A stretch of DNA of 64,000 nucleotides. It comes from Chara braunii. Taxonomy: Eukaryota; Streptophyta; Charophyceae; Charales; Characeae. Both the position numbers and the translations under genes were made by a program. The notes under the pieces are model-generated. The model searched no databases, had not been told where the DNA came from, and saw nothing but the letters and a program-made list of their open reading frames with translations. Positions within the stretch are counted from its first letter, which is position 1; each line of letters opens with the position of its first letter. The DNA lies in assembly GCA_003427395.1 (NCBI GenBank), contig BFEA01000357.1, forward strand, positions 15,215 to 79,214, given 5' to 3'. Positions 33,360 through 45,999 of this stretch are shown here, piece by piece.

Positions 33360-34742
33360 TAGCAGTGGGAGTCGGTGTAACGCTAGCCTAGGGTCATCCG
33401 TCGTGCACCAACCTCCTCCGAAGTGCAAGAAAAGTGATGCGAAGCGGTGACGACCTGAAGTTGAGTGCCAGGTACGACGGTGCAATCGTCCGCTAGGAAT
33501 CCCCAAACCGAAGGTCTCCCAAAGAGAAAAAAAACGAATTAGTCTACCCCTGGAACTGAAAAAATACAGACCATACAAACACAACGAAACCTCCTCCACG
33601 GTCGCCCCCTGTACGCCCCCACGTGAAAAAAAAACTTGGCCCAAAAAGGAAAACGGTCGCTGCCCCACATCCCCAAAAATGGTCGCCCTCACGTACCGAC
33701 GGTCCCCCGACATCTTCACGTCACATCTACTGCCCGCACTACCGGTCCATCTCCTGCCCTCGGTCACACCATTCCCATGTACTGCACAACGCCCTCTAAA
33801 CCCCTCTTACTTGTCATCAACATTCTCGAAACGGCAAACGCCTACTACACGACAAAAGTTGGCACCGCAAAACGCATCGTACTGGCTACGAACTGTTAGA
33901 CCACGCCGAGCGTGGTGGCACTGCCCAGGGCCGTGGTCCGGATGGTTTGGACAATTGTGGATCAGTGTGCGACATTGTGGGGCGGTTGCATTTTTCTGAC
34001 TGGTTTCCCATTGCCGCAGGGGCCCTGTGTCAACCAGGGCCATGTCCCACTACCGCCGGTTTTGTTTGGTTCCGTGCACTGTGTGGAGGCGTGAGACATT
34101 GTGCGGAGGTGTGTGACTCTACACTTCTCGTGGAAAAAAAAAAAAGGTAATTCGAGGATATCATCATGCGGCCTTTGCAGGTCTATCGCCTTTGCCGACG
34201 AATTCTGTTTTGTTGTCCCAAACCTATCCGCCCCTTTTATGGACACAGGGTCTGACTCCACTACTCACCACTTGTAAATGAGAATGAATGTTCTGCATAA
34301 TCATGAAAAGATACACCACGAGGAGTGTTGTCTTTTATGCATGTGGAGTGAAGCCCATAGTGTGTGACGATAGAGCCCACCCAGCCTTGCCCACGGGTGA
34401 AGTCGGACCGGCGTTTAGTCATTGATGGCCGAACGTTTTACTTTTTTTTTTTTTTTTTACGAACTCATTTAACACACTTTGTGGTTGCTTGCATAACTCT
34501 GTTGGTCGTTTAGTTCCGATCGATCTTCCTGGTACTGGCCGTAGCTCTGGTGGTCGCTTCCATACCTGTCGTGGACGAGTTCGTGGATGGGGAGGATTGT
34601 GTGGATAAAATAACAGAACGCGTTGGGGTGGGCAGCATTGTGGTCCGTGCATTGTCACCGCAGTGCGCATTGGTTGTAATTTCTTTTGCCAGATATTTTA
34701 CGTGCGTATTCATAGGTTACTTGTCTTTTTTTTTTTTTTTTT
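33358..34742. other. No recognisable gene
   Basis: Includes the repeat partner of 26717 at 33895 and a single copy of the AATGAGAATGAATGTTC motif near 34279. Otherwise unrecognised. Confidence 0.45.
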
Positions 34743-34842
34743 NNNNNNNNNNNNNNNNNNNNNNNNNNNNNNNNNNNNNNNNNNNNNNNNNNNNNNNNNN
34801 NNNNNNNNNNNNNNNNNNNNNNNNNNNNNNNNNNNNNNNNNN
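34743..34842. other. Assembly gap (exactly 100 N)
   Basis: A default-size gap flanked by T runs on both sides; true length unknown. Confidence 1.
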
Positions 34843-35026
34843 TTTTTTTTTTTTTTTTTTTTTTTTTTCGTTTTATTCATAAGAAATCCTTCTACGTACA
34901 GAGACAGGGTTCTTGTTTCTTGCATACTCTATAGCATGCAAGAAATTAGAACCATGTTGCTTGCCCTGCCAATTCATAAAACAAATAGCCTGTCAATGGC
35001 AAACCGCCTCTAGGTCGTACATGCAA

Positions 35027-35592
35027 TTAAAAAAATACCCCAACTACCTTTGCAATTCTTGACCGAGCGATAAAAGACTGCCTCCTTTGTACTGCGATGC
35101 TCAAGACAATGTTGGAGCGTTTAATGTCGGTACGCGCATACTCAGTGACAAGCCAAAAAGAAGAAGCTATATGTTTGGGGATGCAAGCTTCCCGTGTTTG
35201 TCGTGGATGATGACGCTGGTTCATCCTCCTCACACTCCAGATGATGTAGCCATCACTCCGTACATTTATAATCCTGCTAGCTACGACATTCGTTATCTCG
35301 GTGATTGCATTCGCAAGTGTCCCCACAACCTTGTCTTGTCCTTCACTATACATGTGTGTAGACTTATGAATGGTTTTGGCAATTATGGAGACCACTAATT
35401 CCACTCTCTCTACCAACCTGAACATTTTCGCTTTTTGTGCGACATATTTTCTGTGCGCTCTCGAATTCGTCTATATTCCTTTTTCCATGGAAGTTTCTTC
35501 CCCCTATGATATTCCCTGATCATCTGATGTCCTGTTGTCGAGCGCATCGATCCTCGCCTTTTCTCGGAAAAGGAGAGAGTCCTCCTGACCAT
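35027..35592 (-). CDS. Hypothetical open region, unrecognised
   Basis: A 132-codon frame (35425-35027) and a partly overlapping 60-codon frame (35592-35410) lie together on the minus strand. The first has a heptad-like hydrophobic stretch (RLVERVELVVSIIAKTI, then KVVGTLANAITEITNVVA). There is no recognised domain and no splice or start context that I trust. It could be a retrotransposon gag remnant given the LTR-like sequence 150 bp away. Confidence 0.2.
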
Positions 35593-35740
35593 GTCATGCA
35601 GAAGTTAAAGAAAAATAAGAAACAACTTTGGGACAAATGCATAAGTAATCATGCGAACCACCACGACGGACGTGGTCGTGTTGTCTCCTCGTCATTCTGA
35701 ACGGGTGCGCCAACCGCAGCTTTCGTAATCCCCTATGACT

Positions 35741-35990
35741 TAATAGGTTTCCACGAGACACAACTTACCTTCCCTAAGGGGTTTGCACCACCCTTAGTGG
35801 CATATCCCTATCGAGTTAGTGACCTATACGCAAAAGTTTTTACATACAATTGCAGAGGTGGGTCAGTTGAAGCCGTTTGTTTGTTTCGCTGCAGCATTGG
35901 CACGCGTGGTTAACATCATTTAAACCTGAACGTCATCCGTTCCCTAAAGTGTTGATCTCCTAGATACGAAATGAATGTCAGTCGACTAGG
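35741..35990 (+). mobile_element. LTR-like block, partner of 63740-63995
   Basis: Collinear blocks are shared with the reverse complement of 63740-63995: ACAACTTACCT, then a CACCACYCTTAG block, TATCCCT, ATACG, GTTTTTAC, GTTTGTT, GCAGCATTGG and TGTTGATCTCC. Estimated identity is about 65%. Probably fragments of one LTR or other dispersed repeat family. Confidence 0.5.
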
Positions 35991-36479
35991 TCCGTCTCAA
36001 CCAAACATGAAACCCACAAGCAGTTTTAGTCCCTTGTACATAATTTAGATGAGAATCATATCAATTACTTTACAACTCGAAGATAGGTCGGTTGTAATCG
36101 ATAGAAAAAATACATATCTGTGTAGAAATATAATCTCATAACCATCGTGCATTCATGCTGACATCGCAGATATGACTGGGAGCCAAGTCAGGGACATGGA
36201 AAACTTTATTCCAACAAGTTTGACCAACATGTTTTTATAACCCGGGGACCAATTTCTGGAGTAAGTGCTTGAAATTCTTATAGGCAAGTCCTTGGGGTTA
36301 CTATATAGAATTCTGACCTGACGATATCTTGGATCGCCTTTTCCACTTACTTGTTATTTTCAATCTTCTACAGTTCGGTCAGTGATTCCAAGCGGTATTT
36401 TGTCTAGTTTCGCGAGAGATGGTTAACAACCCTTATAATATTTAGTCAAAATATAGGGAAGTTTAGGTGTATCCTTACA
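35991..36479. other. No recognisable gene
   Basis: AT-leaning sequence without repeats or domains that I recognise. Confidence 0.5.
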
Positions 36480-38240
36480 CCCATTGGAACTTCCTCACTT
36501 ATCCACCAACTTAGTTCTCTTTTAAGTCTTCCAACCTGTATCCCATACCCCCCCCGTTCATCGAATATAACACCTATTTATTTTCTATTCTTTCTTTGTT
36601 GTACTTAACTTTTTTTGGGTCCTCAAACCTCATACCCTATACCCCCCGTTTAACAAAAAACACATCTATTTGTTTTTTGTTTTTTTTCTTTCCATACTCA
36701 ATTTTTTTTTAAGTTTTCTAACCTCTTACCTCATACCTCCCGTTCATCAAAGATCACCCCTATTTGTTTTGTTTTGTTTTTTTGTCGTACTCTGTATTTT
36801 TTTTTAGTCTTCTAACCCCTTACCCCATACTCCCCATTCACTGAAGATCACACCTATACTTGGTATTTTTCTTGGTTATCGAACCTCTTACCTCATACCC
36901 CGCATTCACCGAAGATCACATCTATTTATTTTTTATTTTTTTCCCTTTCTGTACGTAGTTTTTTTTTTTTTCCATCGAACCTCGTACCCCATACCCTCCC
37001 CGTTCACCGAAGATCACACCTATTTGTTTTCTTTTTTTTCTTTGTGTACTTTTTTTTTTTTTTCCAAGTTGGTACCCCACACCTCGTTCATCAAAGGTTA
37101 CACCTATTTTTTTTTTTTTTTTTCTTTGTTGTACTTAGTTTTTTTTTGTCCTCAAACCTCGTACCCCATACCCTCCTTTCAGTGAAGATCACACCTATTT
37201 GTTTTTGTTTTTTTCTTTCCATACTTAGTTTTTTTTTTAGTCTTCTAACCTCTTACCCTACACCCCTTGCTCATTGAAGATCACACCTATTTATATATAT
37301 TTTTTCTTTGTGTATGTAGTCTTTTTTTTTTCCCTCAAACCTCTTACCGCATACCTCTCGTTCACCAAAGTTCACACCTATTTATTTATTTATTTATTCT
37401 TTGTGTACTGAGTCTTTATTTTTTTCCCTTGAACCTCGTACCGCATACCTCTCGTTCACCGAAGATCATACTTATTTGTTTTCTTCTTTTTCTTTGCGTT
37501 CTTAGATTTTTATTTTTGTGCTTTAACCTCGTAACCCATACCCCCCCGTTCACCGAAGATCACACCTATTAGTTTTTTTTTGCCATCAAACCTCGTATCC
37601 CACACCCCCTGTTCAGCGAATATCACACCTATTTGTATTCTTTTTTTTCTTTGCATACTTAATATTTTTCTTGATCCTCAAACCTCTTTCCCCATACCCC
37701 CGTTCATTGAAGATCACACCTATTTTTCCATTGTGTACTTTGATTGTTTTCAGTTCCCGAAACTCTTTACCCCATACAACCGTTCACTGAAAATCACACC
37801 TATTTATTTTTTTTATTTTCTTTGTGTACCTAGTTTATTTTTTAGTCTCCAAACCTCTTACTTCATACTTAGTTTTTTTTTTGTCTTCCAACCTCTTACC
37901 TCATGCCCTTGGTTCACTGAAGATCACACCTATTTATTTTTTATTCTTTCTTTGTAATACGTAGCTTTTTTTTAAGTCCTCGAGCCTCTTACCCCTTACC
38001 ACCAAATCACCGAAGATCACACCTATTTGTTTTTTTTTTATTTTATTTACGTACTTAGTTTATTTTTTAATCCCCCAACCTGTACACCATGCCCTAAGTT
38101 CACCGAATATTTCGCTGTTTTGCGAAAATTCTTTATATTTATCTTTCGTTTTCTTTTTCGTTTGCCTACTTTTTTTTTTTTTTTTGCCTATGCACACCAC
38201 CCCCCTTCCCACCCATCAATTAAAATTTCACCTATTTAGT
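36480..38240 (+). repeat. ~92-bp satellite, about 19 units
   Basis: Each unit has TACCCCATACCCCCCGTTCA, then CCGAAGATCACACCTATTTG, then T-rich sequence and TTTGTGTACTTAGTTTTTT. ATCACACCTATTT-type cores recur near 36566, 36651, 36750, 36846, 36914, 37011, 37095, 37187, 37278, 37370, 37464, 37556, 37618, 37710, 37791, 37921, 38013 and 38220. Phe-rich frames are translations of the T runs. Confidence 0.92.
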
Positions 38241-38760
38241 TATGACCGTCAAATCTGTTGTTCAATAATTCCTTGATTGATGAGTAACATGTGATTTTTT
38301 ATACTATGTAGTATATCCTGTTCCCTAAGAATAACAAAAAACATGGGGGGAAGGGGGAGATTAAGGCGGCACATGGTTGTGTGTGTGCAGCCCAAGATTG
38401 CTGCAGTGAGGAATGGCTATATGGGGCGGGTGCCTTTTTTTTTGTGACTCCTCAACCCTCAACCGTCTGCCTCTTTCATCCAATATGACATACATTATAT
38501 AATAATTTTTATTTTTTAATCTTTCTTGTTCCCTAATAATAAAGTGAAACAGGGGAGGGGGGGAAGAAGGGGGCACCCATAGGGTTTGTACATCCATTTT
38601 TTGTGTCACCACGACGCTCAACCCATGCACCCATTTCACCCAATATGACTCAATTTGTTGTTTAATATAACCCATCAATATATAACATAAAATTTTTGAA
38701 ACTCTGTCACATTCGCTAATAATAACAAGAAACAAGTGTGCAGGTGGGGGGAACGGCATG
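38191..38760 (+). repeat. ~170-bp tandem repeat, three diverged copies
   Basis: Each copy runs from CAACCC..CACCCAT/TTTCA through AATATGAC, CTAATAATAAC and a G-rich end (GGGGRRGGGGG). It starts where the 92-bp satellite stops. Confidence 0.6.
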
Positions 38761-39125
38761 CAAGTGGACTATTAATATGCGGGTACCCTAAAGGAGGATA
38801 GGTGAGATATGAACTGCACAATCATTAATCATGTGGTAACACAATAACGCACAACAGACTTTCACACCAATGACGGTCCGCTGAGACCTAATTCACTCAT
38901 TATGCATAGACCACAAATGCAGCATGTAAAGAAGATTACATGATTGGAACACCAACTGACTGTAACATCGACATGGGCGAGAAAGGAGAGATGGGTGTTG
39001 GACAATGGGTAGTGATAACGGAGAGGCTTCTATAGAAGAATGTGGGGCCGCATAAGGGTGGCAGAAAAGCGATGTTACGTAAGGATAGCTTTCAGATGCA
39101 GTGTAGACATGGTATCTCATTGCCG
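38761..39125. other. No recognisable gene
   Basis: Nothing recognised. Confidence 0.5.
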
Positions 39126-39867
39126 GTAGGGTTTACTTTTCATAGTATACAATGCAAAAGACTAGTAGTATCAAATGGGATGTTGAATCCATTCTCAACC
39201 AACGTGGCGTCACATTGTAAAATTATGGGATGCTGAACCCGGTTCCCAGCAGGTGCAGCCCCCACCAATAGACGAAGCCTTCAATAGGGGCCCCACTTGA
39301 GGTGGGCGCTCATACCACCACCTCAAGTGAATTTTCCCCCGAAGTTTGTTGAAAAAAAAAAAAACGGAACAAAAAAGAACAAGGATAGAAAATGAAAAAA
39401 CGGTGATAAAGAACGACAGAAAGAAGAAAGAGATATTACATTGTAAGATCTCAGCGATCTCCTAACGTAACCGACATGTTTAGAAAACGAACATCAGTAG
39501 GGTTTACTTTTCACAGTATACAATGCAGAAGACTAGTAGTATCAAATGGGATGTTGAACCCATTCTCCACCAACGTGGCGTCACATTGTAAAATTATGGG
39601 ATGCTGGACCCGGTTCCCAGCAGGTGCAGCCCCCACCAATAGACGAAGCCTTCAATAGGGGCCTCACTTGAGGTGGGCGCTCATACCACCACCTCAAGTG
39701 AATTTTCCCCCGAAGTTTGTTGAAAAAAAAAAAAATGGAACAAAAAAGAACGGATAGAAAATGAAAAAACGATGATAAAGAACGACAGAAAGAAGAAAGA
39801 GATATTACATTGTAAGATGTCAGCGATCTCCTAACGTAACCGACATGTTTAAAAAACGAACATGAAA
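39126..39867 (+). repeat. 371-bp tandem duplication
   Basis: Two copies, 39126-39496 and 39497-39867, about 96% alike, both starting GTAGGGTTTACTTTTCA. Each contains a perfect inverted repeat, CACTTGAGGTGG and CCACCTCAAGTG, with a 12-base loop (39294-39329 and 39665-39700). The few differences are substitutions and small indels. Confidence 0.95.
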
Positions 39868-41154
39868 AACAAGCCCATGAAGCCTAGACCACAAATGAGC
39901 GACATGCTCGTATCATCAAAACGTAGGTCAAACTACCGGTAGATGACTCAACAAGATCTCAATTACACTCTCTGGTAAAGAGCAGGAAAGACACACAAAG
40001 CTCTTACATCGTTTATCCCAATATTCATCATTTTTTATTTTATTTTTTTATTTTTTTTTCTCGCTCCCCTCTTCTCTTTTCTCTTTCTTGTTTCTCCATT
40101 ACCTCCTTTACACCCGTCCAATTCCATCGTTGAGGTCGTACTGTCCGGGTATAATCCTTGACAAAGGTATGTGCTCGGGATTTTCAATGTCGGACAATTG
40201 TCCGACTGATGATAAGTTTTCGTTTGAATGATCTCCCAACACTTCTTCCCCTCCATATTCGTCTAGAGCACCTACCACCCCAGCAATAAGTAAGATATTA
40301 GTGCCTGCACCATCACCCTTCGTCCGATGTCGGGCTTATTCTTTGCCCCAGCTTAATAGTTACACTCTCTGCTGTATTTTCTCTCTCCTCGCTTTACTCC
40401 AGATAAAATTCATAACTATCATTTACATCTTGTATAAGCACAACGTCTTTTTTTTTTGAATTTTCGAAATTTTTTCTTCTCTTGATTTCTCAGTTCATTT
40501 CATATTTATAGCATCCACGGCTTAAGTGTTTTGATACCTTGAGGTCGGGGATGTAGGTTCCTCGTGAACCAGACCGCTCTGTCGACCACCAAATAAATTT
40601 AAGAAGGATTATCTTTCAACTTCCTTATCTGCAATTGACTTTAACTACTTGTTGTCTTGAAATATGAAATTTTCCTAAATTTCTACAGTGAAAACGTTAC
40701 CTCATTTCTAATTTTTGATGGTGACCTCATAGATACTGTCAATTCGGTGTTTGGACATGTGGACACTCATTGTCAGCAGTATCGGGAGTAATGCATACCA
40801 AACGTTTTTTCTTGTTCTCTAGCCTGAGTGAGACGTCTTCTCAACTTTTCAAGAAACCAAACGAGATACCAAACCTTGTTCTTTTTCTCTTATTTGAGTG
40901 AGGCGTGTCCTCAAATTCTTAGATAAGTAAATGGGATACCCCTTTTTATTTCTCTGGTCTAAAAACTTTCTATGATCCTGCATGAACCTGCAAAATAAAA
41001 AGTTTCATACATTTCCGAACATGATCCCAACATGCAAACTCCCTGACAAACAATAGTCAAGCAACACTTAAGTAAAATAACTAAAATTACTGACCTATAA
41101 TAAAATAATAAAATAACATAAATAATTTATCATACCCAAGAGTTATTGATTGCC
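39868..41154. other. No recognisable gene
   Basis: AT-leaning sequence with no domain or clear repeat. It may contain the 3' LTR or flank of the gypsy element, but I could not define an LTR. Confidence 0.4.
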
Positions 41155-42190
41155 TAAATTTTGGTCAACCACTGACCAGGGGTGACAAACCTCCCGTCAG
41201 CCTGACAACCCTCATTCAGCCTCCCTCAAGTCATGACTAATCATACCATTTGTCTTGACAACCCCTTTAACCTGCCTCCAGGTCATAACTACTCATGCCA
41301 GGACACCTAGACTGTAGCGGGTTGGGTCACCCCATGACAACTGACCTCCCGTCAATCTAACTGTCCTATACCTGGATTTGACCACGACGGTCGGGGACCG
41401 GCTCACCCACCAGTTTTTGGCCTAGGGCGCTGACTGCCCTGCCCAGATTTTGAACGTAGGACTCTGTCTATCTACGATTCGGGCTCTAGCGAACCCACCG
41501 GATTGCAACCTCTGTCTGCGGTAAGGTTCCAGCTGACCCCTTTTGACCTCACAGGCCAGACTCCCCGAGTCTTAGCCACAGCTAACTACGGAATTCGACA
41601 CTTGAGTCGGGGACCTGTTGACCCCACCAAATTGCAACCTACTGCGGTAAGGCTCTGGTTAGCCCCGACAATCAACACATCTTAGGTTAGAGAAGAAAAC
41701 ATAAGGCACAGACAGTAAAACAAGCATATAAAACTCAAAAGCAGACTGTCAATATCGAGATAACTTAATCAAACATTTCTCAAGAAATGTCCTTCAGTCT
41801 TAGGAGACACTGAACAGCAACAAACAACAACCGACAACGTATTTTCAAACGGCTTCCCTTCAGCCTCAAGAAATACGAAGTGTTGATCCCAGAGAGGTTT
41901 CTTCCCTCATTTGAGAATACTTCCAAGATACCTTCCGCCAGCCTTAAGGATGTATAGAGATACTGGTTCCAAAGAGGTCATTTCCCTCATATGAGACAAA
42001 AGATAGACAAATTAGTCAAGAAACACGAAGTACCTCAACTAACAACTCTCTGGTACAGCAAAACTTAACTTCTTTATGTCTGTCTTCATGATAACTCTAT
42101 TGGACAGACAACTTAGTCAAGTGACATGAAGTTCCTCTACTGACAACTCTCTGTCATATATAGCTGAACTTTTTTTATGTCCGTCAAACT
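41155..42190 (+). repeat. Short diverged direct repeats left of gypsy element
   Basis: 41495-41540 and 41630-41672 share ACCCCACC..ATTGCAACCT, TGCGGTAAGG and AGCCCC-like text. 42006-42104 and 42109-42185 share AGACAAMTTAGTCAAG, GAAGTWCCTC and ACAACTCTCTG. These may be part of the element's 3' region. Confidence 0.5.
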
Positions 42191-42639
42191 TTCTCTTCAT
42201 TAAAGATAATAATACTAGTTACACTCTGACGTGTCACTGACACGGGTTCTCTGGACTTGATACTGCACCAATACTCAGAAAAGTAATATTTCATTATTCT
42301 CTTACTGTTACTGCACCTCAAAGTTGTTTTCTTACTTAGGGTTCTGATACTTGCGGATTGGCTCTGCATCAATGATGCTTTAATTTCATCTGCATCAATG
42401 ATGCTTTAATCTCAATGGTTCTGTCACTTGCAGAAATGTGAAAATTTGTTCATATGCAGAAATTAATATGAATAGTCTGAAACTTCTCTCTTCATGTCTC
42501 ACATAAAAAAATGACATGCTGAAAATTGACATACTGAATTGATAGTGCAAGGACAATAAGAGTTTGTTGAAACTTTAGCCTTGCAGTGTCTTACTGTTTC
42601 ACTGTAATTTTCTTAGTTCTCTGGAACTATTCTCTTACT

Positions 42640-43560
42640 GGATGACTGACCTTTCTTTGCTCTCTTTGTGACCATTGTATGACTCATATTAGGGTCCATG
42701 AAGATGAACTTATGAAGTATTGACCCTGACACCATATGATGAATTCTTGAGTCATCCATCTCATATATCTCAAAGACTTTGCTCTCTGCTTCACATGTAA
42801 TTCTATATGGACCGAGTCATCTGGGCTCTAACCATTTAGTTTACTGAGTCTTAAGATAATTGTCAAACAGAAGAGCAATGTCACATACTTTTAGTTTCTT
42901 TATTCTTATGTAGCTCTTTTTGTTTCATCTCGCTTGATCTGATAATCTATTAATTGTCATTCTCTCTGCAACATTCATCACTGTCTGATCAACTTCATAT
43001 ATCTGCCTCATCCTGATCTGAAAAAGTTATGAAAAAAAATATTATCGGTTACTCTCTTAACTTATGAATGTTTTGACTATGCTTTCAATGAGCAAGGTAG
43101 CATATCGTTCGTACCACAGAGTGAATGAAGCATAACCAATGGTCCTTTTCACAGTCATGTTATCAGCACAGATTGCATCTCTTAGTACTTTTGGTTATTT
43201 GCTGACGTTTCCTTCACACCATTTAGCCAATGAATCCTTTAGAGTTCAATGATCTCTTTCGACTGGTGTACTTATTTGAGGATGATAAGTAATTATATAG
43301 CGAATTATGACACCCAATCTGAGGCTGGTTCTTCTCACAATCTCATTTATAAACTCATATCCTCTATCTGAAACAAAGTCTCAAATAAAGAGTTATCTGA
43401 AATAAATTTCCTCTATCCAATTAGTCACTTGCTTGACCGTCTTCCTCTTCAGAGTTTTCGTCTCAACATATCCAGAAAAATTATCTTTCATGTTTATTAT
43501 GTGTCTCATCCCTCTCTTGCTCAGAGGCGAGAGAAGGTTAATAACAATTATATTTTTCAC
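42640..43560 (-). pseudogene. Gypsy integrase core and C-terminal region, broken
   Basis: The core begins INLLSPLSKRGMRHIINMKD then NFSGYVETKTLKRKT; the first catalytic Asp position appears as Asn. After a frame change come SDRGYEFINE (second Asp, near 43360) and YHPQISTPVERDH with the catalytic Glu (near 43265). Further on are SLAKWCEGN, then the C-terminal part with LGPYRITCEAES (near 42810). Several stops and frameshifts are present. Integrase would insert the cDNA copy. The frame reads directly out of the minisatellite at 43560-43700. Confidence 0.8.
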
Positions 43561-45030
43561 ATACGTAATTTTACCATTTACCACTTCATGACCGTTCAAG
43601 ATTTTTAGACTGCCTAAACAGTTGCTAAAATAGATTGTTTTTCGGGTGTTCAACCTCTTCACCACTTCATGATTGTTCGTGATTTTCAGTTGCCTTAACA
43701 AGTTGTTTTCAGCGTGTTCAGACCCTTCACCACTTCAGGACTGTTCCAAAATTCCAGACTGCCTAAATAGTTGTCAAGATAGATTGTTTTCAGACTATTC
43801 AGACCCTTAACCATTCGAGATTTTCAGACTTTCTAAGAAAAATATTTTAAAGGTGTTCAGACTCTTCACCACTTCAAGATCGTTCGGGATTTTCAGACTG
43901 CATAAACAGTTGTCAAGATAAATTGTATTTAGGTTATTCAGACCCTTCACCACTTCATGATTATTTGGGATTTTCAGATTGTCTAAACAGGTGGTTTTCA
44001 TGGGGTTCATACTCTTCACCACTTCAAGACCGTTCATTATTTTCATATTGTTTAAACAGCTGTCAAGATAGGTTGTTTTCTGGTATTCACATCTTTTACC
44101 ACTGCAAGATAATTGGAGATTTTCATACCTGTCGAAACAGGTTGCTTTAAGGGTATTCAACCCCTTCACCACTTCAGGATTCTTCGGGATTTTCGGGTTG
44201 CCTAAACACTTGTTAGCGTAGGTTGTTTTCATGGTGTTTCAGACCCTTCACCACTTCAGGATCGTTCCAGATTTTCATGTTGCCTAAACAGGTTGTTTTC
44301 AGAGTGTTCAGACTTATCACTACTTCAAGATTCTTCAGGAGTTTCAAACTGCCTAAATAGTTGCCAAGATAGACAGTATGAAAATCCCCAATCATCCAGA
44401 AGTGGTGAAGGATCTGAACACCCTCAAAACAACCTGTTTACAAAGTCTGAAAATCTCGAACCATTTTGAAGTGGTGAAGGGTCTGACCACCCTGAAAGAA
44501 ACATGTTTAGGCAGTCTGAAAATCCCGAACCATCCTGAAGTGGTGAAAGGTTTAAACACCCTGAAAACAATCTTAGGTTGTTTTCATGGTGTTCGGACCC
44601 TTCACCACTTCAAGATAATTCAAAATTTTCAGATTGCCTAAATACGTTGCTTTCAGGGTGTTTGGACCCTTCATTACTTCATAATTGTTCTGGATTTTCG
44701 GGTTGTCTAAACAGTTACCAAGATAGGTTGTTTTTAGGGTGTTTCACACCTTTCACCAATTCAGGATTGTTCAAAAATGTTATGTTGCCTAAACAAATAC
44801 TTTTCCGGGTGTTCATAGCCTTCACTACTTCAAAATTGTTTGAGATTTTCATATTGCCTAAAGAGTTGCCGATATTGACAGTCTAAAAATTATGAACAAT
44901 CCTGAAGTGGTGAACGGTGTGAACACCCCGAAAACAATTTGTTTAGGTCGTCTGAAAATCTGGAACTATCCTAAAGTGGTGAAGGGTATGAACACCCTGA
45001 AAGCAAATTGTTTAGACAGTCGAAAAATCC
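43560..45030. repeat. Strand-flipping minisatellite inside pol
   Basis: Units of about 75-85 bp with the core CCTGAAGTGGTGAAGGGT, then CTGAACACCCTGAAAACAA and GGCAGTCTGAAAATC. Orientation is minus for 43560-44370, plus for 44375-44575, minus for 44580-44880 and plus for 44884-45025. Switch points near 44370 and 44880 both read GTTGCC followed by GACAGTMT. In frame the unit encodes LKIPNHPEVVKGLNTLKTTC-like peptides. It lies between the integrase zinc-binding and core regions. Confidence 0.88.
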
Positions 45031-45267
45031 TACATTCAAGGTAAATAAAATGCGGGTGCATAATGCTTACCATGAAAAACATAATTTCCACTCTGAATTC
45101 GGGGCAAATAAACAACCGTAAATTTCTCACTTCATAATTTTCATTACCAAATTTTCAGTTACCTGTTAAACGTTTGTGCCAGAGACATGGTGATGAGGTT
45201 CAAATGAACCCGATTGTCTGGTTATAGGTTATACCAGGATAGCGAGCAACAAAAACTCAATCATTCT

Positions 45268-45600
45268 CATTGTAAATCTCTTCTGACATAATACATATGA
45301 TTTACAGAGTCTGTAGATCATGTCTCTTATGTCAGGTTAGAAGTAAAGCTTATTTGTCTTAAAATAGGTGGCTTCAACAACTCTGTAGTCACTAATAACC
45401 TCTTTATGTAAAGAAACAATTGTTTATAGCCGTTTTTCTTTCCCACACACAACTTTTATTGAAGACAATCCTCCCTTGCCATCCACAAAAGAATGACCGC
45501 TCTTTAGTCCGAACTTCTTCCTTGAGTTATTGCTGCAGTATGCCTGTATATCTTTCCTCTTCATCGTTTTTTCAATCACCTGATAATTCTTATCATATTC
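45268..45600 (-). pseudogene. Gypsy integrase zinc-binding N-terminus, decayed
   Basis: Minus-strand text near 45412-45268 reads SLHKEVISDYRVVEATYF, then TNKLYF-stop-PDIRDMIYRL and CKSYVLCQKR. It follows the HHCC layout (H, T...I, YWP, CxxC) with the second His and first Cys of the pair replaced and the YWP tryptophan now a stop. Confidence 0.6.
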
Positions 45601-45999
45601 CTTAAAAATAAAAGAAACCTCTTTTTTTTTTTCAACCTTGTCTTTATTTTTTTATCCAGAGTTTTCTCTTAGTTCATGGACTGCCATAGTTGTTGTACTG
45701 ACTCTAGCATACCAATCGTTTTGTTCTTCATCTTGTTTTTTCTAAGAAATTAAGTCATAAATATACGCATTAGAAATTTATCTCATATTGTCTCTTTCTT
45801 CATGCCACAAACTTCACTTATAAGAGTTTGCTGCCTTGTAGTCTCCATCATTTTTTTTCATCAATAAATTATCAACAGAGGCAGATTCTTCTACAGTGTC
45901 ATCAACATCTTCATTTTTATTTGTTTTCCACTCGATTCGACTTAGGTCATCTGCTCCGTTTTTCTTAGTTGGGATCTTTTCCAATTTAAAATCGAAAGT

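Noticed and set aside
37044-37957. Phe-rich membrane-like proteins
   Set aside because: Frames are translations of the T-rich 92-bp satellite.
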